Assembly: GCA_963728355.1 (NCBI GenBank)
Contig: CAVSJQ010000007.1
Coordinates: 1-64,000, forward strand
Reading direction: 5' to 3'
Origin: Sva-07 sp963728355
GTDB taxonomy: Bacteria > Actinomycetota > Acidimicrobiia > Acidimicrobiales > Ilumatobacteraceae
Length of the DNA stretch: 64,000 bases
In this document: piece by piece, positions 53,022 to 61,108 of the stretch
Layout: each line of letters starts with the position of its first letter
How positions within the stretch are numbered: position 1 is the first letter of the stretch
Program-made: the position numbers and the translations under genes
Notes under the pieces: model-generated
What the model was told of the DNA's origin: nothing
Database searches by the model: none
The model's input: only the letters and a program-made list of their open reading frames with translations

Positions 53022-53641
53022 GACGACCCGACACACCCCCTCCATTGGTTCTCGACACGACCGAGCTCCGATGGTTCGTTCCAGGGTCGCTGCCTGCGGA
53101 AGTCGCCGTTTGGTTCACCGGCTCGACTGGTGTTCTCGAAGAGCGGAGCGACACGTACCTCCTCGACGGCCGTGGCGACGTCGGCGTGAAGCGCCGTTTC
53201 AGGCGGACGGTGGAACTCAAGGTCCGCCAATCACTCGATGGGCGCATCGATGTCGGCGACGGTCTCGCAGGCTCGCTCGAGGTGTGGCGACGGTGGAGCC
53301 CTGCCGAGCATCTCGTCGAGCACGGCGTCGATGAACGCTGGATCGACGTCCACAAATCGGTGGTGAAACGGCGGTTCTTGTTGGACGGAACCGAGGTCGC
53401 GTTCTCCCCGGTCGTGGAAGCAACTGGTGCGGGATGCGACGTCGAGGTCGCAGGGGTCACCATCGAAGGGGTCCAGTGGTGGACGTTCGCGTTCGCCGCG
53501 TTCGGCCCGCCAGAGACGCGACGCGAGGCACTGCTCGCCTCATGGCAAGCGTTGGTGGCCGCAGCACCGTGCCCGGAACCCTTCGAGCCTCGCACCGCTC
53601 GAGCAATGGGCTACCCGGAATGGCTTACGCTCCACAAATGA
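53018..53641 (+). CDS. Hypothetical protein, CYTH-like beta barrel
   Basis: A 207-residue soluble protein made of alternating strands: ELRWFVPGSLPAEVAVWFTG, ERSDTYLLDGRGDVGVKRRF, RRTVELKVRQSLDG, VHKSVVKRRFLLDG, CDVEVAGVTIEGVQWWTFAF. ELR.F...LP at the start, a G.K.R strand and charged strand pairs recall CYTH/triphosphate-tunnel proteins, but the ExExK motif is not seen. ATG 53018 is chosen for its overlap with the upstream small frame; GTG 52961 is possible. Confidence 0.5.
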   Translation: MRRPDTPPPLVLDTTELRWFVPGSLPAEVAVWFTGSTGVLEERSDTYLLDGRGDVGVKRRFRRTVELKVRQSLDGRIDVGDGLAGSLEVWRRWSPAEHLVEHGVDERWIDVHKSVVKRRFLLDGTEVAFSPVVEATGAGCDVEVAGVTIEGVQWWTFAFAAFGPPETRREALLASWQALVAAAPCPEPFEPRTARAMGYPEWLTLHK

Positions 53642-53829
53642 CGCCGGAGACGGTCGGATCACCGAGCGGGCTCAAGTGATCACAGTGATTATCGCGTTGG
53701 TTCTGACGCCGCGTTGGCTGATGTCGATTGCTGATTTGGCGTGGCTTGGCGCCGTCGGTCGGTGTGATGACGAGCTCTGTGCGGTCGTGGGCCAGACTGG
53801 TGGGAGCCCGCAGGATTGATGGAGACAAT

Positions 53830-54465
53830 ATGGCGAAGTCGGAAGTGGTGGCTGGTCATCGACCGGGTCCGCGCCGCCCTCCGGGGTCCCCATCGGGGCC
53901 GGACGAAGTTCGTCGAGCGGTGCTCGACGCGGCCGCACAGCTGTTCGCGGAGCGTGGAGTTGGACATGTCTCGCTGCGTGATGTCGCCGCTGCGGCGAAC
54001 ACACATCTCGGGCTCATCGGCCGGTACATCGGCGATCGGGAGGAACTCGAGCTCGCGGTCTTCGATGATCTGTCCGCCCAGTTGGCCAGAAGCGTGAGTG
54101 AGAACCCGCTGTCGGGTCAGGGGCACGGGGTCGAGACGGTGATGGGTAAATGGTCGCGGGTGACGGCGTCTCTCGTCATACGGGGCCGTCCGCTGGCCGG
54201 CCGCGAGGGTTTCAACCCGGTCGCAGCGATGGCGAACACCATTGTTGATGGGTATGGGCTGGACCCGGTCGCGGCACGAGTTCGAGCGGCGCAGATCGTG
54301 GCGACGGCCATCGGATGGCGAGTCTTCGAGGACTACCTGGTCGAGGCGGGTGAGCTGGATGAGGTGCCGTTGGCGGCGCTTCGCGAGGAGTTGGTGCACA
54401 CGGCGCGCCGGCTCGGTGCGACACCGTGGCCGTCGCCGGCTGATCCCACCCCCCGCCAGGTCTGA
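53830..54465 (+). CDS. TetR-family transcriptional regulator
   Basis: A 211-residue protein. The N-terminal TetR helix-turn-helix is DEVRRAVLDAAAQLFAERGV, GHVSLRDVAAAANTHLGLIG, RYIGDREELELAVFDDL. The C-terminal ligand domain is unassigned. It is followed 132 bases later, same strand, by the DszB-like gene, its most likely target. The ATG at 53830 has a GGAGAC ribosome site. Confidence 0.88.
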   Translation: MAKSEVVAGHRPGPRRPPGSPSGPDEVRRAVLDAAAQLFAERGVGHVSLRDVAAAANTHLGLIGRYIGDREELELAVFDDLSAQLARSVSENPLSGQGHGVETVMGKWSRVTASLVIRGRPLAGREGFNPVAAMANTIVDGYGLDPVAARVRAAQIVATAIGWRVFEDYLVEAGELDEVPLAALREELVHTARRLGATPWPSPADPTPRQV

Positions 54466-54526
54466 GAATCCGGAGGCCATCGGGACCATCGGCCCTTCGC
54501 AACTCGGAGCATCGGCCGCATGATGA

Positions 54527-54538
54527 GTACATACGTAC
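54527..54538. promoter_or_regulatory. Candidate TetR operator before the DszB-like gene
   Basis: GTACATACGTAC is two GTAC half-sites around ATAC, in the 132-base gap between the tetR and DszB-like genes. A related string, TGTACACATG, occurs at 55851-55860 upstream of the DUF6325 gene. Both are AT-richer than the surroundings. Regulation by the TetR protein is inferred. Confidence 0.3.
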
Positions 54539-54597
54539 ACATTGATGCGGTCCTCTTCACGAATCAAGTGAGCCGCGCAACTCAACAGGAGAGTTCG

Positions 54598-55758
54598 ATG
54601 TCCGAGAAAGTCGCCACCACCGTCCCGCTGGACTGGAACGAGGTGTGGTTCACGAACTGTCCGATGGTGTCGGCCAACAACGTCGACCAGGAGTTGGGCT
54701 GGTGCCGCGAGGAGTTCAAGAAGTTGGGCGTCGAGTACGCCTACTTCCGCCATGCGCCCGAGAACAACTGGTACCCGCACTACGTGCACAACCTCGACAA
54801 CCTCGTGCGTTTCGGTGGGCTGTACCCACCGATCCACGTCAACGCCGACATTCGCCGGACCCGGCTGCTCGGCGCGACGCAGGTCTATGAGGGTGGCGCC
54901 ATGCTGGTGCGCTCCCGCGACGACATCTTCCGGATGGAGGACCTGCGCGGCAAGAAGATCGGTCTCACCAAGAGCCTCAACACCATCAAGAACGACTGGT
55001 GGCGCATCCAGGAGCACGCCGGTATCGAGTTGATGCTGCGCATCAACGGCATGACGATGGATGACGTCGAGATCGTCGAGTTCCCCTATCCGGACGACTG
55101 GTACGACAAGCCCGAGATGCTCCAGGTCGACATGAACAACCCCTCCGAGCTCTGGCTGCGACGCGATCACAAGCACGACCTGGCGTTCCGCCCGTTGGAG
55201 AACGGCCTCGAAGAGGGCCTGGTCGATGCGATCTACACCCAGAGCAAGCCGTTCCAGCACCTCCAGGAGGACACCGGCAAGTTCAAGGCGATCGAGGACC
55301 TGTCCCTCCACCCGGACTGGACCATGCAGATGGCCAACTGTCCCGCGGTGATCACGTGCACCGATGTCATGGCCGATGAACACCCCGAGCTGGTCGTCGC
55401 CTACATGAAGGCGATGATCAAGGTCGGTCGCTGGGCCAACGAGTACAAGCACGCCGCCGCTGCGATCTTGAACCGCCAGACCTTCTACCGCGACGTCGAG
55501 GACACCTACCAGGGGATCAAGCACGTCGACATGGTTCCCAACCTGTCGCCGAAGAACCTGGTCTCGATCGACATCGGCAAGGAGTTCATGCTGAAGAACG
55601 GCTACATCCACAACGACTTCGACGTCAACGAGTGGGCCGCACCGGACTTCCTCGAACAAGCCGCCCGCGAACTCCTCGAAGAGGAGTGGACTCGCCAGTC
55701 CACCTCGAAGCTCCCGGAGCCGACCAACCTCGGCATTCCCGGCATCCGCCTCGGCTGA
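54598..55758 (+). CDS. DszB-like sulfinate desulfinase homologue (NMT1/ABC-substrate-binding fold)
   Basis: A 386-residue protein resembling DszB, which hydrolyses 2-(2'-hydroxyphenyl)benzenesulfinate to release sulfite. The catalytic positions match in kind and spacing: Cys21 in FTNCPMV (DszB Cys27), His61 ten residues before Arg71 in VRFGGLYPP (DszB His60 and Arg70, RFGG). RTRLLGATQVYEGGAMLVRS and DLRGKKIGLTKSL also align with DszB. There is no signal peptide, unlike periplasmic binding proteins of this fold. The natural substrate is unknown. Start ATG 54598 has an AGGAGAG site. Confidence 0.72.
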   Translation: MSEKVATTVPLDWNEVWFTNCPMVSANNVDQELGWCREEFKKLGVEYAYFRHAPENNWYPHYVHNLDNLVRFGGLYPPIHVNADIRRTRLLGATQVYEGGAMLVRSRDDIFRMEDLRGKKIGLTKSLNTIKNDWWRIQEHAGIELMLRINGMTMDDVEIVEFPYPDDWYDKPEMLQVDMNNPSELWLRRDHKHDLAFRPLENGLEEGLVDAIYTQSKPFQHLQEDTGKFKAIEDLSLHPDWTMQMANCPAVITCTDVMADEHPELVVAYMKAMIKVGRWANEYKHAAAAILNRQTFYRDVEDTYQGIKHVDMVPNLSPKNLVSIDIGKEFMLKNGYIHNDFDVNEWAAPDFLEQAARELLEEEWTRQSTSKLPEPTNLGIPGIRLG

Positions 55759-55944
55759 GAGCGCTGATCCGGGTTCTTCCACGTCATCGTTCGGACGCGG
55801 GACGTCCGACCCTGGCGCTGACGCACCCTGAACCACACGATGTGATCAGATGTACACATGCACCTGGTCAACGAGACCAGTAGAGACCAGACCAACAGAT
55901 CGCTCTCGCCGGTGCTCCACTCCTACTCGAAGATCGGAACCAAC

Positions 55945-56403
55945 ATGAACGCTGACCCGCTCGACGAACTCGGACCCGTCGACTACATCGTTGTCGAGTT
56001 CCCTGCTGGTGAGAGCTACTTCACCGGCGAGGTGGCAGACGAACTTGTCGCGCTCGTCGAGGCCGGCACGATTCGCTTGATCGACCTGCTCATCCTGACC
56101 AAGGACGACGACGGCACCATCGACGCCATCGAGCTGTCCGACCTCGACGACCTCGGCCCGTTCCAGGCCCTCGAGGCGGAACTCGCCGAGTTCCTCGCCG
56201 AGGACGACGTCGCTCATCTGGCCGCCGCCATGGACCCCGGCACCGTCGCCGGCGTCATCGTCTACGAAAATCTCTGGGCCGCACCGTTCGGGTCAGCCGC
56301 CCGCCGCGCCGGAGGACAACTCATCGCCAACGGCCGCATCCCCACCCAGGCCATCATCGCCGCCATCGAGGCGGACGAAGCACTCGAGAGACAAGGAGCG
56401 TGA
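55945..56403 (+). CDS. DUF6325 family protein
   Basis: A 152-residue acidic protein: LDELGPVDYIVVEFPAGESY, FTGEVADELVALVEAGTIRL, IDLLILTKDDDGTIDAIELS, and a late alanine-rich hydrophobic section (TVAGVIVYENLWAAPFGSAA). This is the DUF6325 pattern (GPV..i...fpg..ftgei...l..lv..G.irv.Dl.fv.Kd.dG). Function unknown; members occur with small membrane or stress proteins. The start is ATG 55945. The next gene begins one base after its stop. Confidence 0.8.
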   Translation: MNADPLDELGPVDYIVVEFPAGESYFTGEVADELVALVEAGTIRLIDLLILTKDDDGTIDAIELSDLDDLGPFQALEAELAEFLAEDDVAHLAAAMDPGTVAGVIVYENLWAAPFGSAARRAGGQLIANGRIPTQAIIAAIEADEALERQGA

Positions 56404-56404
56404 C

Positions 56405-56569
56405 ATGCCAGTACGACCAGGACGAAGAGGACGAGTCGGAGTAGTCGGAGCACCTGTTGCCAAAGCAGCAGTTGTGACCAAAGCGGTGACGCCTGGGCCG
56501 GCGCCGGTCGCGAAGGCCGCGGTCGTGGGTGCGGCCGTCACCCCCGGGCGTCGTCGCCGCCGCATCTGA
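56405..56569 (+). CDS. Small basic Ala/Val-rich protein next to DUF6325
   Basis: A 54-residue protein: MPVRPGRRGRVGVVGAPVAK, then AAVVTKAVTPGPAPVAKAAV and a run of five arginines before the end. It contains two near-repeats (APVAKAAVV). Its ATG follows the DUF6325 stop immediately, with AAGGAGC in the end of that gene as ribosome site. Small proteins of this composition follow DUF6325 genes in other actinobacteria and may be membrane associated. Confidence 0.6.
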   Translation: MPVRPGRRGRVGVVGAPVAKAAVVTKAVTPGPAPVAKAAVVGAAVTPGRRRRRI

Positions 56570-56588
56570 CAAGCTCCAGGCCCCGACG

Positions 56589-57104
56589 ATGACACCAACC
56601 TCACGCCACGAGGTCTCCGAGGCCCGTCAGACCCAGCTCGGGCTGTACGTCACCTCTGAGGAAGCCGGCCGTCTGCTCGAATCAGACGACCGCGCGAAGC
56701 TCCTCGACGTCCGCACACCTCACGAATACGTATTCGTCGGCCACGCCGAGCCAGCGGTCAACATCCCGCTGGCCACCGCGTCCGATGAGGTCGACCCGAC
56801 CAGCGGGTCGTTGCGGTGGGTGCCGAACCCACGATTCGTCGAGAGCGTCTCGGCGTGGGCAGACAAGGACGACCTCGTCCTTGTCACCTGCCGCTCCGGG
56901 GGACGCAGCGCAATGGCTGTCAACGCGCTCGCAGCATCCGGGTTCACCAACGCCTACAACATCATCGACGGATTCGAAGGCGACAAAGTCGACGACCCGA
57001 ACAGCCCCGATCACGGCAAGCGCCGAGTCAACGGCTGGAAGAACTCCAACCTGCCGTGGACGTACGCCGTCGATCCGTCGCGCCTGCGTTTCGATCAGCA
57101 GTAG
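56589..57104 (+). CDS. Rhodanese-domain sulfurtransferase
   Basis: A single-domain rhodanese of 171 residues. LLDVRTPHEYVFVGHAEPAV, NIPLATASDEVDPTSG and the active loop TCRSGGRSAMAVNALAASGF with Cys101 are clear. The loop starts CRSGGRS, as in thiosulfate/GlpE-type enzymes. After AYNIIDGFEGDK the C-terminal segment HGKRRVNGWKNSNLPWTYAV is typical of single-domain members linked to sulfur oxidation. It would move sulfane sulfur, which fits the nearby DszB-like gene. Confidence 0.85.
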   Translation: MTPTSRHEVSEARQTQLGLYVTSEEAGRLLESDDRAKLLDVRTPHEYVFVGHAEPAVNIPLATASDEVDPTSGSLRWVPNPRFVESVSAWADKDDLVLVTCRSGGRSAMAVNALAASGFTNAYNIIDGFEGDKVDDPNSPDHGKRRVNGWKNSNLPWTYAVDPSRLRFDQQ

Positions 57105-57174
57105 CCAACCACCGCCGGTCACGGCACGCGATGACCGCGAGCGATAACGCGAGAGCCAGACAGGTTCCGCCCAC

Positions 57175-57346
57175 GATGCTGATGGTGACGCAGTGTCGGC
57201 TCCGGCGTAGGTGAATGGCGAAGCGCAAGGAACGTGTGGCTCCACCACCGGCCAAGGGCGGCTGGGACTTCCGGTTCGCAACCAATGACGCTGTGAAGGG
57301 GTGGGAGCAGATCTGCTCGGCGGGTGCGTCCCGGAGACGAACGTAA
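57175..57346 (+). pseudogene. 157-bp scar of the 17.8-kb toxin-antitoxin locus
   Basis: Bases 57175-57331 repeat 17757-17913 with about five differences. The fragment carries the antitoxin's last codons (GDAVSAPA, stop) and the toxin's first 39 residues (MAKRKERVAPPPAKGGWDFR, FATNDAVKGWEQICSAGAS). After 57331 it runs into unrelated sequence and stops at 57346. The RelE-like domain is incomplete, so this is a non-functional duplicate. Confidence 0.88.
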
Positions 57347-57367
57347 CGCTCGACGTAGGATCCGGTC

Positions 57368-57943
57368 GTGTCTGTCGACGCCGAGGATGCTCCGCTCGTC
57401 TCGCCATGGTGGTGGTTCGTCGGGCTCGTCGGAGCCACCTGTGCCGCGCTCCTCGTTCCGTTCGTGATGTTCGGTCCCACGGTCGACCGTTGGTTCGCCT
57501 CGTTCGAGGATCGGTCGTCGGCGACGTGGCTGGTTGCGTCGATCGTCGTCGCGCTGCTCGCTGTGGACATCGTTGCCCCCGTGCCCTCGAGTCTCGTCGC
57601 AGCATTCGCCGGCGTGACGTTCGGAGCCTGGGTCGGCTCGCTGCTCGTGTTCGCTGGGCTCGGGATCAGCTGCGGGCTCGGCTACCTGTTCGCCTCGAGC
57701 GCGCGAGCGGGAATGCAACGGCATCGCTGGGGAGCGTCGGCGCTGCGGTCGGCTGCCGCCGTGCGTGGGCGTCACCGCGCTTTCGCGATCGTCGCCGCCC
57801 GTCCGATTCCGTTGCTTGCCGAAGCCACGGTCGTCGCCGCAGCGCTGACGCCCATGCGCCGAGCCACGTTCGTCGGATCATGCTGTGCGGGCAACCTCGT
57901 GGCAGCGATGATGTTCGCTGGACTTCCGGCACTGCTCGGCTGA
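57368..57943 (+). CDS. VTT/DedA-TVP38-like membrane protein
   Basis: A 191-residue protein with five or six hydrophobic helices. The segment IVAPVPSSLVAAFAGVTFGA, WVGSLLVFAGLGISCGLGYL is the VTT-type motif (P.p.s.....aG..fG.w.G......g...g....y..). The later FAIVAARPIPLLAEATVVAA holds the conserved R.iP...E/N. Proteins of this class may scramble or flip lipids. GTG 57368 is the start; the preceding TA scar leaves little room for regulation. Confidence 0.7.
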   Translation: MSVDAEDAPLVSPWWWFVGLVGATCAALLVPFVMFGPTVDRWFASFEDRSSATWLVASIVVALLAVDIVAPVPSSLVAAFAGVTFGAWVGSLLVFAGLGISCGLGYLFASSARAGMQRHRWGASALRSAAAVRGRHRAFAIVAARPIPLLAEATVVAAALTPMRRATFVGSCCAGNLVAAMMFAGLPALLG

Positions 57944-58049
57944 TGTGCCAAGTGCCACTTCCGAGGCGATCGGTTCCCTGAACTATCGTCCCAGCGCAGG
58001 ACGAAACGCCGGCGTCACGGGGAAGTCGACGAACACCGCAGGGGAGTCA

Positions 58050-59438
58050 ATGTCCGTCAGCGACACGACCAACGAGATGGCGACCGACGTCCCCGACGCG
58101 CTCGCCGCCGACCTGCGAGCAGCAGCCGAACTCGAGCATCTCCTGGCCGACGAGTACCTGTTCTGCGCGTTCAGCCTGAAGAAGTACCCGGAGGAGTTCG
58201 CTCGACGAGACGATCCAGATCGTCGGGAGTTGATCGATGCGCAACTCGAGCGGAACCGACGCTGGCAGGGCGGCATCCTCTACGTGGCCCGACAGGAGAT
58301 GGAACACCTCTGCATGGTGCAGAATCTCTTCGCGCTCCTCGGTGCGCCGTCGCACATGTGGCGACCCGCGTTCCCGGTCGATGCAGATCGGTACCCGATC
58401 GGCATCCCGCTGCGACTGCGTGGGTTCTCCCGCCCGGTGATCGAGGAGTTCCGGTACGTCGAGAAGCCCGACTCCATCGACCTGCCGAACCCGTACGGGG
58501 CTCCTCCGCCACTTCCGGCGCGCTCGGGCCACTTGTCGATCGAGGGGCTCTACGAAGCCGTCCGAAGGAATTTCGAGACGCTGGTCGATCATCGTTGGAT
58601 CGACGCTCGCAACTACAACCGCGTGGTCAACGAGCACTTCGGCTTCAACCTCGAGCTCGACCCCATCGTCCACGGCCAGGTCCATGCCTACGTCGAGGCC
58701 ATCATCGGCCTGATCATCGACCAGGGCGAGGGCGTCGGGTCGATCCCGCCGCCGCTCGGCAGTCACTTCGTGACGTTCCAGAAGATCCTCGACGACATGG
58801 AGCGGGTTCCCGAGAGCATCGTCGAGGAATGCGCACTGCCCGTGGCGCCGGGGGGAACACCGATCGACAACGAGTACACCCGCTCGGTGATGGCACTGTT
58901 CGACGACGGCTATCAGTTGATGTGTCGGATGCTCACCGGGTTCTTCGACAACTACGACCTCGACACCACCACGGGCATCCATCCGCCGAAGCTGAACGCC
59001 TGGTTCCAGACCGCGTTCTACCCGTTGATGACGATGATGATGAGACCGCTCGGCGAGATCCTGTGCCGGCTTCCCGTCGCCGAGCGACCGGAACGTGGGC
59101 CCAACGGGCTGCCGACCTCGACCGCGGGACCGAGCTTCGTGATGCATCCCGACGATCCGTCGGCCGTCGCGGCGTGGGACTCCCTCGAGCAGTGGATCGG
59201 CAGCGCCGACGTCGGCAACGGGCTCGCCGGTCTCTCGGCCCGCTGCAAGGAGCTGTCGATCGTGCCGGACGGCATCGATCCGATCGGCTTCAGCGGCGCA
59301 CGGAGCTTGTCCGAACGCCTCGTGTACATGTCGGAGAACCTCCATCGAATGGCCGTCAACTTCGAGCGGTACTGGAACGACGAGATGATCACCGTGATCC
59401 CCAGCAAGAACTTCCAGAACCTTCCGGGGATCAACTGA
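58050..59438 (+). CDS. Ferritin-like domain protein (VioB/iminophenyl-pyruvate dimer synthase type)
   Basis: A 462-residue protein of the ferritin-like family PF12902-type. Iron ligands are in helices: AAAELEHLLADEYLFCAFSL, LYVARQEMEHLCMVQNLFAL (ExxH), FVTFQKILDDM, and ARSLSERLVYMSENLHRMAV. VARQEMEHL is the clearest E..E.H motif. Family members are diiron-like or redox proteins. Stop and next start share a base (TGATG), so it is translationally coupled to the 59438 gene. The ATG 58050 has a GGGGAG site. Confidence 0.78.
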   Translation: MSVSDTTNEMATDVPDALAADLRAAAELEHLLADEYLFCAFSLKKYPEEFARRDDPDRRELIDAQLERNRRWQGGILYVARQEMEHLCMVQNLFALLGAPSHMWRPAFPVDADRYPIGIPLRLRGFSRPVIEEFRYVEKPDSIDLPNPYGAPPPLPARSGHLSIEGLYEAVRRNFETLVDHRWIDARNYNRVVNEHFGFNLELDPIVHGQVHAYVEAIIGLIIDQGEGVGSIPPPLGSHFVTFQKILDDMERVPESIVEECALPVAPGGTPIDNEYTRSVMALFDDGYQLMCRMLTGFFDNYDLDTTTGIHPPKLNAWFQTAFYPLMTMMMRPLGEILCRLPVAERPERGPNGLPTSTAGPSFVMHPDDPSAVAAWDSLEQWIGSADVGNGLAGLSARCKELSIVPDGIDPIGFSGARSLSERLVYMSENLHRMAVNFERYWNDEMITVIPSKNFQNLPGIN

Positions 59439-60469
59439 TGGCTGCCGACGTGATCGACGTCCGTTTCGAGGGATTCTTCCTGTGCCGACTGGCAACCGAT
59501 CCCGATCCGTCGCTCGAGGAACGAGGCGTCAGCGGGTTCACGTACGCGATCGCCGGGGAGTCGCTGCTCGACCCGAGCATCTTCACCCAGGCCGATGACG
59601 TCGCTCGCCAGTACGGCGCTCCGGACCCCCCGTACCGCTCGACGGGCACGATCAAGAACATCCGCGAAGCGTCACCGGACTATCAGCGCTACAACGACGA
59701 GGGCATCGGCCTGCAGGTGACAGGGGTGGATCTCCGCGGCGCCATCAATCCGGTGCTGACCGAGCGGCTGGTGGGCACGAAGGTGCGATTCACGGCCGAC
59801 GGGGTGCCGTGGAGCAGATTCCTGGGACCGATCTTCGAGGGCCGCAACCAAATCGTGTCCGACGGTGACCCTGACCGGTTCACCGTGAACCCGTTCGTGA
59901 TCCAGATCGGCGACGTCGAGGCACCCATCCTTCGCCGCTACGACCCGCTCGACCCGGCCCATCCCGACGTCCAGCTCTTCCAGATCGACGATGCGTCGGT
60001 CTACGAACAGCGCCTGCCGTGCCAGAGATTCCCGACGTCGGATGTCCTGCTCGGCGAGCTCGGTATCGCCGACCCGGAACAGCACTTCGTCAACCGGTCA
60101 CTCTGGCTGCAGGAGAAGGTGGTCGAGGCCGAGGCGCAGGGGAGCGCGGCTCTCGCCGAGGCGTACCGCTCGAGACAGTTCGCCGTCGACTTCTTCACGC
60201 AGGCGACCGGTCCGACCGTGCTGGAGAACCGTCTCGCCAGTCGTATCCCACTCCGCCAGCTGTACGCCCATCCGATCCGCGGTACCAACGCGATGGAGCC
60301 TCCGATCGTCGCTCGGAGCGCAGCGTTCGATCCCGGCGGACTCGGAGGCACGCTCACCATCGACACCGAACGCGACTGGGACATCCTCTACTACATCGGC
60401 GCCTACGACGGTGACCTCATGTCGGGGTTCATCCAGGGCTGCCTGTCCATCCCGTTCTCGATCACCTGA
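59438..60469 (+). CDS. Unknown partner of the ferritin-like protein
   Basis: A 343-residue cytoplasmic protein of unknown family. It has a beta-rich first part (VIDVRFEGFFLCRLATDPDP, FTYAIAGESLL), a middle with VTGVDLRGAINPVLTERLVG and VNPFVIQIGDVEAPILRRYD, a helix-rich stretch (WLQEKVVEAEAQGSAALAEA), and a C-terminal strand set ending GALYYIGAYDGD-like residues (DILYYIGAYDGDLMSGFIQG). No signal or membrane segment. Tight coupling to the ferritin-like gene suggests a complex or linked step. Confidence 0.72.
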   Translation: MAADVIDVRFEGFFLCRLATDPDPSLEERGVSGFTYAIAGESLLDPSIFTQADDVARQYGAPDPPYRSTGTIKNIREASPDYQRYNDEGIGLQVTGVDLRGAINPVLTERLVGTKVRFTADGVPWSRFLGPIFEGRNQIVSDGDPDRFTVNPFVIQIGDVEAPILRRYDPLDPAHPDVQLFQIDDASVYEQRLPCQRFPTSDVLLGELGIADPEQHFVNRSLWLQEKVVEAEAQGSAALAEAYRSRQFAVDFFTQATGPTVLENRLASRIPLRQLYAHPIRGTNAMEPPIVARSAAFDPGGLGGTLTIDTERDWDILYYIGAYDGDLMSGFIQGCLSIPFSIT

Positions 60470-60510
60470 TCCTCAACCAACCGGCAAGTCCGACAAGCAA
60501 GGAGAGCACC

Positions 60511-61071
60511 ATGGAGACCATCCGCAACGGCGTGAACCTCACCAGCATCGAAGCCCTGACCGGGGCGATCACTGACAACCCGGCCGTGGCCGAGGTCCAA
60601 TTCCAGGCCCGATCGGTCTGGAAGGGGGGCACGCAGGCCGAGGTCTCGATCGGTCCGATGATCGCCGGGGGCGGCGACATCTCCGCCGACACGCGCCGGT
60701 TCACGATGACCGTCGACGAGCCGGGCGTGCTCGGTGGCGCCGACGAGCATCCGAACCCGGTCGAGTACCTCGCAACGGCATTGTGTGGGTGCATCACCGC
60801 GGGGATTGCGACCAACGCTGCTCTTTTCGAGGTCGAACTGACGAAGATCGAGGTCGATGTCGACGTCAACTTCAACATTCACGGTGTGCTCGGCATGAAC
60901 CGCGACTATCCGAACGGTCCACTCGACCTGCACTACGCCGTCCGTCTCGCTGGTCCCGGCGCCGAGGAATTGATGGCCAAGTCGAAGGAGACGATCGATC
61001 GCAAGTCACCGATCAAGAACACCATCGAGCTGCCGCTCCGCGTGACCACGTCACTCGAGATCGATGACTGA
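60511..61071 (+). CDS. OsmC/Ohr-family protein
   Basis: A 186-residue OsmC-fold protein. The catalytic Cys pattern is in VEYLATALCGCITAGIATNA, where CxC replaces the single Cys usual at this helix. The N-terminal strands (VAEVQFQARSVWKGGTQAEV) and FTMTVDEPGVLGGADEHPNP fit OsmC. The second reactive Cys of Ohr enzymes is not obvious, so OsmC-like thiol peroxidase function is uncertain. The ATG 60511 follows GCAAGGAGAG. Confidence 0.82.
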   Translation: METIRNGVNLTSIEALTGAITDNPAVAEVQFQARSVWKGGTQAEVSIGPMIAGGGDISADTRRFTMTVDEPGVLGGADEHPNPVEYLATALCGCITAGIATNAALFEVELTKIEVDVDVNFNIHGVLGMNRDYPNGPLDLHYAVRLAGPGAEELMAKSKETIDRKSPIKNTIELPLRVTTSLEIDD

Positions 61072-61108
61072 GCGGCGACTGGAGCCAGTGCGAACCTAAG
61101 CTGTCGGC

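Noticed and set aside
54598..55758. Periplasmic ABC-transporter substrate-binding protein
   Set aside because: The fold is shared, but there is no signal peptide and the DszB catalytic triad positions match; no permease or ATPase genes are adjacent.
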